Source: Clitoria ternatea (lineage: Eukaryota > Streptophyta > Magnoliopsida > Fabales > Fabaceae). Taken from it: a DNA stretch of 64,000 bases. The translations under genes were made by a program, and so were the position numbers. The DNA lies in assembly GCA_037962975.1 (NCBI GenBank), contig CM075673.1:19886001-19950000 (forward strand). The letters run 5' to 3'. Positions 34,125 to 43,626 of the stretch are shown here, piece by piece. The stretch's first letter is position 1; each line of letters starts with the position of its first letter. The notes under the pieces are model-generated. The model made no database searches and was not told the origin of the DNA. It saw nothing but the letters and a program-made list of their open reading frames with translations.

Positions 34125-37100
34125 ATCCAAAAGCGATTCATCTGAGAATAGTGAGAATTCGGTCTTATTTTACGATTTTGACTGTCTAACTGATTGCGCC
34201 AATGAGGAATATGATGAAGACTACGATCCCTCGCCTGAGTTAACCCGGTTATTGGAACAAGAGGATAGGGAAATTCTGCCCTACTTAGAGATAGCCGAGG
34301 TTATCAATTTGGGAATTGGAGGAGTTAAAAAGGAAGTCAAAATTGGTACCTCGTTAAGTAAAGAACAAAGGCAGAAACTGATTGGGTTGTTGAGAGAGTT
34401 CAGCGATGTTTTCGCCTGGTCTTACCAAGATATGCCAGGACTGGACAATAGCATTGTCGAACATAGGCTACCATTAAAACCTGAATGTCCGCCAGTAAAG
34501 CAGAAGCTGCGACGTATGAAACCTGAGATGCTTCTGAAAATCAAGGAAGAAGTCAAGAAGCAATTTGATGCCGGGTTCTTAGCCGTGGCGAAATACCCAC
34601 AGTGGGTGGCAAATATCGTCCCGGTCCCAAAAAAGGATGGCAAAGTACGAATGTGCGTGGACTATCACGATTTGAACAGAGCTAGCCCTAAGGATGATTT
34701 TCCCCTGCCTCAGATTGATGTTCTGGTCGACAATACCGCGTAACATACGATCTTTTCATTCATGGACGGTTTCTCCGGATACAATCAAATTAAGATGGCG
34801 CCCGAGGATATGGAAAAACCCACATTTGTCACCTTGTGGGGAACCTTCTGTTATAAGGTGATGTCTTTTGGTCTAAAGAATGCCGGAGCAACTTACCAAA
34901 GGGCCATGGTAACCCTTTTCCATGACATGATGCACAAGGAGGTAGAGGTTTACGTCGATGATATTATTGCCAAGTCTAAAACAGATGAAGGGCATATGGA
35001 AGACCTAAGGAAACTCTTCGAAAGGTTGAGGAAATTCAAGCTTAGGCTGAACCCAGCCAAGTGCACTTTCGGCGCAAGATCCGGGAAATTACTGGGATTC
35101 ATAGTAAGCAAGAGGGGCATAGAGGTTGACCCTGACAAAGTTAAAGCCATTCTTGAAATGCCTCCTCCCCGTACAGAAAAGGAAGTTAGAGGTTTCTTAG
35201 GGAGATTAAATTACATCGCTCGCTTCATCTCACAGTTGACGGCAACATACGAGCCAATTTTCAAGCTGCTCCGTAAAAACTAACCAGTTCGATGGAACGA
35301 GGATTGTCAAAAGGCTTTTGAAAAGATAAAGCAATACTTGCAGAACCCGCCAGTTTTGATCCCACCTATCCCGGGAAGACCACTCATTTTATACCTTACA
35401 GTGTTAGATGAATCCATGGGTTGTGTGTTGGGACAACATGATGAGACTGGGAAGAAAGAGCATGCCATTTATTATCTAAGCAAGAAGTTCACTGACTGCG
35501 AGATGAGGTATTCTGCTCTGGAAAGGACCTGTTGTGCGTTAGCATGGGCAGCCCGACGTTTGAGACAATACATGATAAACCACACTACTTGGCTAGTTTC
35601 CAAAATGGACCCTGTCAAATATATCTTTGAAAAACCTGCCTTAACCGGAAGGATTGCTCGATGGCAGGTCCTGCTAACTGAGTACGATATAGTCTATGTC
35701 ACTCAGAAGGCCATAAAAGGAAGTGTTCTGGCTGACTACCTAGCTCATCAACCCATAAGAGATTATCAGCCCATGCAGTTTGACTTCCCGGACGAAGATA
35801 TCATGGCCCTGATTGATGAAGAAGGAGCCCAAAAGGATAAATGGACCCTAAGGTTTGATGGTGCTTCTAACGCATTAGGACATGGAATCGGAGCAATCCT
35901 CATTTCACCTGACAGAGAACTTATCCCCGTTTGTGCTCGATTATGTTTTGATTGTACCAATAACATCGCTGAGTACGAGGCGTGTTCTCTGGGAATCCAA
36001 GCAGTATTGGATGCCAAAGTGAAGAAATTGGAAGTATACGGGGATTCTGCCCTGGTCATTCACCAACTAAAAGGAGAGTGGGAGACTAGAGACAGCAAAT
36101 TAATTCCCTATCAAACTCGCATCAAGGAGTTGATTAAGGAATTTGATGATGTTTCTTTTCACCATGTTCCCCGAGAGGACAACCAAATGGCTGATGCTTT
36201 GGCTACCCTAGCATCTATGTTCAAGGTGAGCAATGATTACGACATGCCTCTCATTGAAATAGTGCGGCACCACGAACCCGCATATTGCCAGATGATTGAA
36301 AGGGAGTCAGATGGGAAGCCTTGGTATTACGATATCAAGAGGTATGTCCGAAATCAAGAATATCCCGAAGGTGCTACAGAGAATGATAAGAGAACCCTGC
36401 GACGGCTCGCCATGGGTTTCTTCTTAAACGGTGATGTGCTTTATAAGAGAAACTACGACTCTGTCTTTCTGCGTTGCATCGACACCGACGAGGCAAGTAA
36501 AATCATGAGGGATGTCCACGAGGGATGTTTTGGAACTCATACCAACGGTCACGCCATGTCAAGAAAGATTTTGAGGGCTGGTTACTACTGGATGACCATG
36601 GAGTCAGACTGTTTTGCCTATGTTCGTAAGTGTCATAAATGTCAGATATACGCAGACCATATTCATGCTTCCCCGTCTTCTCTGAATGTCTTGTCAGCAC
36701 CATGGCCCTTTTCAATGTGGGGTATGGACGTCATTGGACCCATCAAGCCAAAAGCCTCTAACGGTCATCGTTTCATTTTAGTCGCTATCGACTATTTCAC
36801 AAAATGGGTAGAAGCTGCTTCGTACGCCAATGTGACAAGGAGTGTTGTGGTTAAATTTGTCAAGCGTGAACTGATATGCCGGTACGGTCTGCCGAGTCAG
36901 ATCATCACTGATAATGGCATGAATTTGAATAACAAAATGATGAAGGAACTTTGTGAAGACTTCAAAATCCACCATCATAATTCCTCCCCGTATCGCCCTA
37001 AAATGAATGGGGCAGTCGAGGCAGCCAATAAAAACATCAAGAAGATTGTACAGAAAATGGTTGTGACCTACAGAGATTGGAGCGAAATGCTCCCCTTTGC

Positions 37101-37569
37101 TTTACATGGGTATCGTACCTCGGTCCGAACCTCGACTGGGGCAACTCCATTCTCCCTGGTTTATGGTATAGAGGCGGTCCTGCCTTTCGAAGTAGAGATC
37201 CCTTCTCTTCGAGTGATAATGGAGGCGGAATTAAAGGAAGCTGAATGGACCCAAACTCGGCATGACCAATTAAATCTGATTGATGGGAAGAGATTGGCGG
37301 CCCTTTGTCATGGTCAGCTGTATCAAAAGCGTATGAAACGAGCGTTTGAAAAGAAGGTACGACCTCGACAATTCCGAGAAGGAGACCTAGTCCTCAAGAA
37401 AATCTTGCCAATCCAAAAGGACATCCGAGGGAAATGGACACCTAATTACGAAGGACCATACGTCGTGAAGAAGACTTTCTCTGGAGGAGCTCTAATCCTT
37501 ACCAACATGGATGGAGAGGATCTACCAATGCCTGTGAACGCCGACGCGGTGAAGAAATATTTTGCCTAA
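34125..37569 (+). pseudogene. Ogre pol: RT, RNase H, archaeal-type RNase H, integrase (two stops)
   Basis: One frame with TAA at 34741-34743 (VDNTA*HTIFS; copy 2 has Gln) and TAA at 35281-35283 (KN*PVRW; copy 2 has Gln). Both fit CAA to TAA. RT: MCVDYHDLNRASPKDDFPLPQ, FSGYNQIKM, VMSFGLKNAGATYQRAM, YVDDIIAKSK near 34951. First RNase H about 35365-35750 (LTVLDESMGCVLGQHDE). Second, archaeal-type RNase H about 35840-36220 with FDGASNALGHGIG, AEYEACSLGIQA, GDSALVIHQLKGEWE and NQMADALATLA, so D-E-D-D is intact. Integrase: H..H..CHKCQIYADH zinc finger about 36520-36660, core WGMDVIGPI, ITDNG and GAVEAANKNIKK, ending with NYEGPYVVK. Copies and inserts the element. Would be expressed by splicing from gag-pro. 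Confidence 0.93.
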
Positions 37570-37599
37570 AAAAAAAAAAAAAAAAAAGAAAAAAAAAAG
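37570..37599. repeat. A-rich tract after pol
   Basis: About thirty bases of A with two G interruptions right after the pol stop. Copy 2 has a shorter GA-rich stretch in this place. Confidence 0.85.
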
Positions 37600-37609
37600 A
37601 GGGTGCTCG

Positions 37610-37687
37610 CTAGGCTGAAAACCCATGGGGCAGCCTAGGCAAAAATTAGAGCTGCTTGATGAGTCGAAAACCCGGAAGGGCGACTCA
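37610..37687 (+). other. Twin GNRA-type hairpins downstream of pol
   Basis: Hairpin A 37610-37638: CTAGGCTG pairs with CAGCCTAG around AAAACCC..GGGG. Hairpin B 37660-37687: TGAGTCG pairs with CGACTCA, with an AAAA bulge, then CCC-GGAA-GGG. The spacer is 21 nt. The same pair with the same spacer stands at 63129-63207 in copy 2. Conserved base pairing with little conservation in the surrounding DNA suggests a functional RNA element. Confidence 0.75.
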
Positions 37688-38860
37688 GGTAGAATAAAAA
37701 GCCACAAGTTCAGGCATAAGGACGAGAACTCTTCAGAGAAGGAAAACTGGTCAGGCAAGCGTATCTTTGTCAAAAGTCATTTCCCAGAAGTAAAATCAAA
37801 GGACGGTCTCGAAGTCGTGAGGAAAGATCCGGATTCTTATCACTCGCGGGGAGTCGCTGGAGGGTTCAAAAGGCCTTCTTTCTCTCCCACCTTTTAATTG
37901 TTTATACATATGTTTTTGTTACCTTTACCTTCATTACTAATGTACATACTTATATTCAATAATAAAATAAGCTTTCCCTTTCCTTCCCCTGAGTCTACGG
38001 CTGAATCTTATAAACGAACAAGTTTTTTGAAATGAAGTAATGAAATGAAAAGTCGTGGTGAAACGAAATGTATCCTGGCGTCAGACCTGGCCCGTGAGAA
38101 AGCATAACCAATTCTGTTAATTATGTTCCTGGAAGATAGAATTTGTCTCTATCTCATCCATGAGTTATCCTGAAAGCCTATCTTTCGGGAGAGGTCGCTC
38201 GAAATGTCGATTCTTTTGATTACTCTTGCTTCTAACTATCTGTTTTGAAGGGTGACGGAACTACGTCACACAGAAACGAAGAACCTGACACCAAAGGCTT
38301 AGACCAGAAGTTTTCCCCAAGAGAAATCAGTAGATTGGCATCCCCAGCGGAACCATAGTCACCAAAAACTACACTTCCCCAAGTCCTTCCCCAGTAGGAC
38401 TGCACTTCCCGGTCAACCCAAACTGGGGCATCTCCCTAAGTTCGTTCTTTCATTCAAAGGGACAGTTCCCCAAGATTTCATCCAATCATGTCAAACTGGA
38501 GCATTTTCCCAGGTTTATTTTTCATTCAAGGGGCAGTCCCCTAACAACCTTCAGTCATATCAAACTGGGGGATCTCCCCAGATTCCCTTTCAAAGGTTGG
38601 TTCCCTAACAGCATGCAGTCATACCAAACTGGGGGCATCTCCCCAGATCTCATTCTCTTTCCTTAGAAGGACAGTTCCCCGATAACCCCCGGATTACTCT
38701 ATCCCAACTCACCTAATACTTTCCCAGTGGTACCTTGAAGGTCACTAGGAAGAGTTATCCTTCCCCAGTGGAACTATACTTCCTAAACAATTCCAACAGA
38801 AGCATTCCCCAGGCAGCTTCCCAAAAACTCGCAGTCGGGACAACCGAGGGGCAATTCCCC
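37688..38860 (+). other. Ogre 3' spacer with degenerate repeats
   Basis: Non-coding. From about 38330 on, words such as CAAACTGGGG.ATCTCCCCAG and AGTTCCCC recur at 60-75 bp spacing. They look like a diverged forerunner of the tandem array that follows. Confidence 0.55.
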
Positions 38861-38869
38861 ACCTTTACC

Positions 38870-40130
38870 CTTCTGCAAACCAAGGGCCACACCCCATATT
38901 TATTTTCCTGTCAGTCAAGGGGCAATCCCCCACCTTAACCTTTCTGCAAACCAAGGGCCACACCCCACTCTTATTTTCCTGTCAGTCAAGGGGCAATCCC
39001 CCACCTTCACCTTTCTGCAAACCAAGGGCCACACCCCATATTTATTTTCCTGTCAGTCAAGGGGCAATCCCCCACCTTCACCTTTCTGCAAACCAAGGGC
39101 CACACCCCATATTTATTTTCCTGTCAGTCAAGGGGCAATCCCCCACCTTCACCTTTCTGCAAACCAAGGGCCACACCCCACATTTATTTTCCTGTCAGTC
39201 AAGGGGCAATCCCCCACCTTTACCTTTTGCAAACCAAGGGCCACACCCCACTCTTATTTTCCTGTCAGTCAAGGGGCAATCCCCCACCTTCACCTTTCTG
39301 CAAACCAAGGGCCACACCCCATATTTATTTTCCTGTCAGTCAAGGGGCAATCCCCCACCTTCACCTTTCTGCAAACCAAGGGCCACACCCCACATTTATT
39401 TTCCTGTCAGTCAAGGGGCAATCCCCCACCTTTACCTTTTGCAAACCAAGGGCCACACCCCACTCTTATTTTCCTGTCAGTCAAGGGGCAATCCCCCACC
39501 TTTACCTTTTGCAAACCAAGGGCCACACCCCACATTTATTTTCCTGTCAGTCAAGGGGCAATCCCCCACCTTTACCTTTTACAAACCAAGGGCCACACCC
39601 CACATTTATTTTCCTGTCAGTCAAGGGGCAATCCCCCACCTTTACCTTTTGCAAACCAAGGGCCACACCCCACATTTATTTTCCTGTCAGTCAAGGGGCA
39701 ATCCCCCACCTTTACCTTTTGCAAACCAAGGGCCACACCCCACATTTATTTTCCTGTCAGTCAAGGGGCGATTCCCTACCTTTATCATTTTGCAAACCAA
39801 GGGCCACACCCCACACTTATTTTTCTGTCAGTCGAGGGGTAATTCCCCACCTTTACCTTTTGCAAACCAAGGGCCACACCCCACATTTATTGTCCTGCCA
39901 GTCAAGGGGCGATCCCCACCTTTACCTTTCTACAAACCAAGGGCCACACCCCACAGTTATTGTTCCTGTCAGCTAAGGGGCAATCCCCCACCTTTACCTT
40001 TCTGCAAACCAAGGGCCGCACCCCACATTTATTTTCCTGTCAGCTAAAGGACAACCGCAGCTTTCCACTCTTCCATAAATCAAGGGCCACACCCCGTATT
40101 TTATCTTCAGTCAAGGGGCAGTTCCCCACT
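38870..40130 (+). repeat. Tandem array, about 18 copies of a 70/71 bp unit
   Basis: AAGGGCCACACCCC recurs at 38882, 38953, 39024, 39095, 39166, 39236 and so on to about 40083, every 70 or 71 bp. Central units are almost identical; the last four to five drift. Two unit types differ by TTCTGCAAACC or TTTGCAAACC (71 versus 70 bp) and by ATATTTATT, ACATTTATT or ACTCTTATT. The long open frames across it are a by-product of repetition. Confidence 0.95.
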
Positions 40131-40712
40131 CTTACCTCCCTATCACCCACTGTATGAAAAAAAAAAAAAAAAAACGGTGTTGATCCGATATAGGTAGAGG
40201 AAGTCCACTATTCCAAGACAAGTGACGATCCAAAGGACGGTGTCATGACCCTCAAGGTCGAATGAAGTAGGCCCTGTCACGTTGCTGGGACGATGTCCCA
40301 ATGGTTACACCGTCTACCACTTCGGGGCATAACGAACGGTGTCGTGAGACCTACCTCGGATAGAATTGGGTTAAGGGGTTGCTAAGACCGATGTCAGGCC
40401 AATTACACCGGAGGTTCGAAGGTTAATCGAAGTTGTGGACGAGGTGGCCATGATACGCTAATCCGAGGTTCTATGCTGCCCAAAGGACATTGTCTATGAT
40501 GAAGTCCTAATTTTAAGTTGATGATTAAACGATATTACTTCAAATCGTTACCTCATACCGGTCACAAGAAAGAGATACTTAGAAAATTTGAAAGAAAAGA
40601 AAAGACAAGCTGATGGATGAAAATTGCATTGCATTAATAGAGGGCACCGAGGCCATTACAAAAATTAAAACTCCGGAGCCCATCCCGGAACAAGGCTAAG
40701 AAAAAAGAAAAA
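40131..40712. other. Spacer between tandem array and antisense gene end
   Basis: A (A)n run at 40157-40175, then mixed-composition DNA with several words shared with the LTR (ACGGTGT, CCGGTG). It would hold the 3' UTR of the antisense gene. No gene is supported. Confidence 0.5.
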
Positions 40713-43097
40713 TCAAGAGTTGGGTGCTGGAGAGTCCGGTCTAGCAGAGGCTGTCCTCTCAGATTCCTCCGACACCGTCCTCAGTTCCATGCTTTGGCCT
40801 TCGGGGAGGGGCATCAGTTCGTAAGGAATATCCTCAGGTTCCGAAGCCTGACCCCGGTCCATAGCACATAGGTGGCCACCATGAAATTCATAGTAGACAC
40901 CTATACCGTTCAGGTTAAGTTGAACAGCGGAATTCCGGTGTACAACCTGGCGAACGGCAGAACTGAAGGCAACATCGGCCAGTACCGAAAATTCAGCCAT
41001 CTGCTCCTCGGCTTCCATCCGCTCCTTCGCTTGCTCTTCCTGCACATCGGCAAGCTTCCCAGATAGTTCCTTATTTTTCTTGTCCACCTCGGCCTTTGCA
41101 GCCTTGGCTTCATCCAGTTCGGTCCGGAGAGCTTTGAGAGCGTCCTCTGAAGCTTTAGCCTTAGCCTCAGCAGCATCTGCCCTCTTGGCAGCCGATGTGT
41201 AAGCAGCAGTGAGTTCGGATAAGTCCTCCTTGCTCTTGGTCAGCTCCTGCTCCTTCTCGGTCAAAGCAGTCTGAGCCTCGACTCTCAAGGCCTCAGCTTT
41301 CTTCATCCGGTCTAGGCATTCCTTAGCCTCGATACCGGAGTAGTAAGAGCGGCCTAAAGAGCTGAGGACCCCGGCTGCCTCAACCAAATTAAAAATAGCA
41401 GCTTCAGCAGCAGTCTGAGCTTCAGAAGCAGGGAGATCGGCCTTGAGCTTGAAGGGGATGTGGACCCGAGCCGGTGTCCCTCCAACGTACTCTAGAAAAT
41501 CCGAGAGGCGGGAGTTGACGACGATGTCGTCGGGTTGAGACCGGGCTGGAGAAACATTTACAGGACCGGCCTCTTCCTCCGTTGGCACCTCTACTTCGGC
41601 CACAACCTTTCGAGCCTTCTGCTTTTTCGGCTTGGAGGTTGAGCCGATGTTGGACTTCCTTTTAGCTGGGGCCCTTTCAGCCGGTCCCAGAGTCATTGCC
41701 TCAATATTTTCTGCCGGTATGCTCACCACCTTGGCCGGCGTGCGGCGAGGAGTCACCCTATTCTCCTGTGCAGCAGCAGCAGCGTTTCGGGCTTCGGCAG
41801 CCTCCCTCAGTTTTCTGAGGATGTCTATCCGAGCCATTTCGCCTGGAAGAAAAAAGAAACGACGTTAATACCGGTGTGAATATATAATGGAAAAGGGTAA
41901 AGTTAAATAATATCTACCAAGGTAAGCATCCCGGCCCGATTCCGTCCCCAAAAGCCTCTTGCAGGAAAATTTGGCAATGACTGAATAACCCTTCAGGGCG
42001 TCCAGGACCTTCTTGGACTCAGTGGACAAAGTACTCTCACTGACGATGTAGGCATTGCTTGTCAGGAGAAAGTGTTCATGAGTCCAACCGGTGTAAAACC
42101 TTCTGGAAAAATCAGAATTCTCCCAGAACACCGGCCTGCCAGCATTGACCTCGACCTTGACATAGGAGTGTTTGAAACTGACCCCGTCCGTCTTGGCCAA
42201 TTCGGTGTAACTTTCGAAGTTGACCACCTTTGAGTCGCAGCGGAGGTTGATGAAGCCTAGACCCCCTCCAGAGTTACCCCGGCGCATCACCCTGCAATAA
42301 GTGAAAAAAAGGGCCACTGTGGGGACGAAGTGGAAGTACTCCCCAAGCACCTCCAGGGACCTTACCAACCCCCAGCCATTGGGGTGAAGTTGGCTAGGAG
42401 CGCAGTCAAGAAACCGGAGTACCCCCATCTCAAACTCCGTCAATGGGAAGCGGACGCCGATCTTAGAAAAGACCATCTCGTACATAAAGAGGTTCCTTGC
42501 CCCCGGTTGATGGCAGATCCTGTCCGAGGTCTGGGGGCAGAATACAGTGAAGTCGTTTTCATGCTCAACACCGGCATGAACAACGACATCTTCAATGGTG
42601 ACATCGGCAGCATCTTCAGCATACCGGGAGACAATTGTCTTTGGGTCTTCATGAACCCAGAAGTAGGGATCCCTGGCCTTCTCAGCTAGCCAGTTGATCC
42701 GGTGTGCCAGAACATTAGTCTCAATAGGGTCAGTCATCACAGCAACACCGGTGGATGAATTTTCAGAAGTCATTCGGACGGTATGGCGAAGAAAAGGAAT
42801 GCAACTGTAAAAGGCCACATCGTCAGTAAGATATAAATCGGCACTGCTTCCCCCTTCACTAGCAGTGCCAAAGTTAAATGAGGAGCCTGACGATGTGTCA
42901 AACCCCTCTGTTTCCCACAAAGGCAATTCGGAGAAACGGTGCCCTGATGAGACGAACCGATGTGAAGCTCCCGAAGTTGCCCCACTTTGGTGACTCGGAC
43001 CTCGGCTCGAAACTCCACCCGGCTGACGCCGGGATGTAATTGAAGGAGGACCGGACAGGACCTCAATGGAGTCATTACTCGAACCGGTGTCCCCCAT
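40713..43097 (-). CDS. Antisense Ogre gene: Transposase_28-like domain plus coiled coil, one intron
   Basis: Two exons on the minus strand: 43097-41918 and 41842-40713, intron 41843-41917 (75 bp). Donor CTTG|GTAGAT, acceptor TTCTTCCAG|GCGAAATG. The junction is in phase (Tyr-Leu-Gly-Glu-Met), giving 2310 nt, 769 aa. Exon 1: Ser/Gly-rich N-terminus, then the region VRFPLTEFEMGVLRFLDCAPSQLHPN..WGLVRSLEVLGEYF, typical of the plant 'putative gypsy type transposon' (Transposase_28) family. Exon 2: basic linker, then an Ala/Glu/Lys-rich coiled coil (about 41340-41000). Unspliced, each exon is also an open frame (410 and 374 aa), because exon 1 reads on to TAA at 41865 and exon 2 has an ATG at 41837. 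Extra antisense ORFs are known in Tat elements. Function unknown. No stop or shift is seen, unlike the sense genes. Confidence 0.82.
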
Positions 43098-43300
43098 GAC
43101 CTATCTACGAAATTAAAGTGAAGTTTGGGATGGCTACCTACTGAGGCGATGCGTGCAGTTCTTTTAGTGCGAGCCAGGTCGTAACACCGGAGGAAAAGCT
43201 TTAACGTCGGAGGAGAACTTTGAACACCGGAGGGGTTGAACGTCGGAGAGACAGCACTTCAATATCAAGAAAGGAGTGAAAATGATGGATCCCCGAAGTT

Positions 43301-43310
43301 GCTTTTATAG
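43301..43310 (-). promoter_or_regulatory. TATA box of the antisense gene
   Basis: On the minus strand CTCTATAAAAGC, about 205 bp upstream of the antisense ATG 43097. A good plant TATA match, suggesting the antisense gene has its own promoter independent of the LTR. Confidence 0.6.
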
Positions 43311-43608
43311 AGGGAGGAGCGGAGATCCAGAACCTTCCGTATTCCGGCCCATGGCCCATTAAAAAAGGGCCGACTTTTGGCATTCCGGCCCAATGGCGCG
43401 AATTTTAAATTTTGAAAGGGCCAGTTAGCTGGTGACACATGGAATGCAGAATCACCCAATGACGTGGACCACATTTGAGACACGTCAGCTGTTTAAAATG
43501 CCACATCATTAAGCCCCACACCGGATTTTGGTCTTGCTTAACCCCTACATCGGTGTTCATATCTTTACTCCCCTTTCACCTCGGAAATTTACATTTCTCT
43601 TGTGAAAG
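43311..43608. other. Antisense-gene upstream region
   Basis: Promoter region of the minus-strand gene, between its TATA box and the polypurine tract. It contains GACGTGG and CACGTC words (about 43460-43485) that resemble G-box/ACGT elements. No gene seen. Confidence 0.4.
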
Positions 43609-43626
43609 AGAGTAAAGAGGGGCATC
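43609..43626 (+). other. Polypurine tract of Ogre copy 1
   Basis: AGAGTAAAGAGGGGCATC directly precedes TGTGAACACC of the 3' LTR. Confidence 0.75.

Noticed and set aside
39227..40047. Long overlapping open frames (249 and 202 aa) rich in Pro, His and Gln
   Set aside because: They are translations of the 70/71 bp tandem array; a repeat without stops stays open in several frames. No start context or domain.
38870..40130. Regular repeats that could suggest a CRISPR array
   Set aside because: Units are contiguous 70/71 bp copies with no unique spacers, inside a plant retrotransposon.
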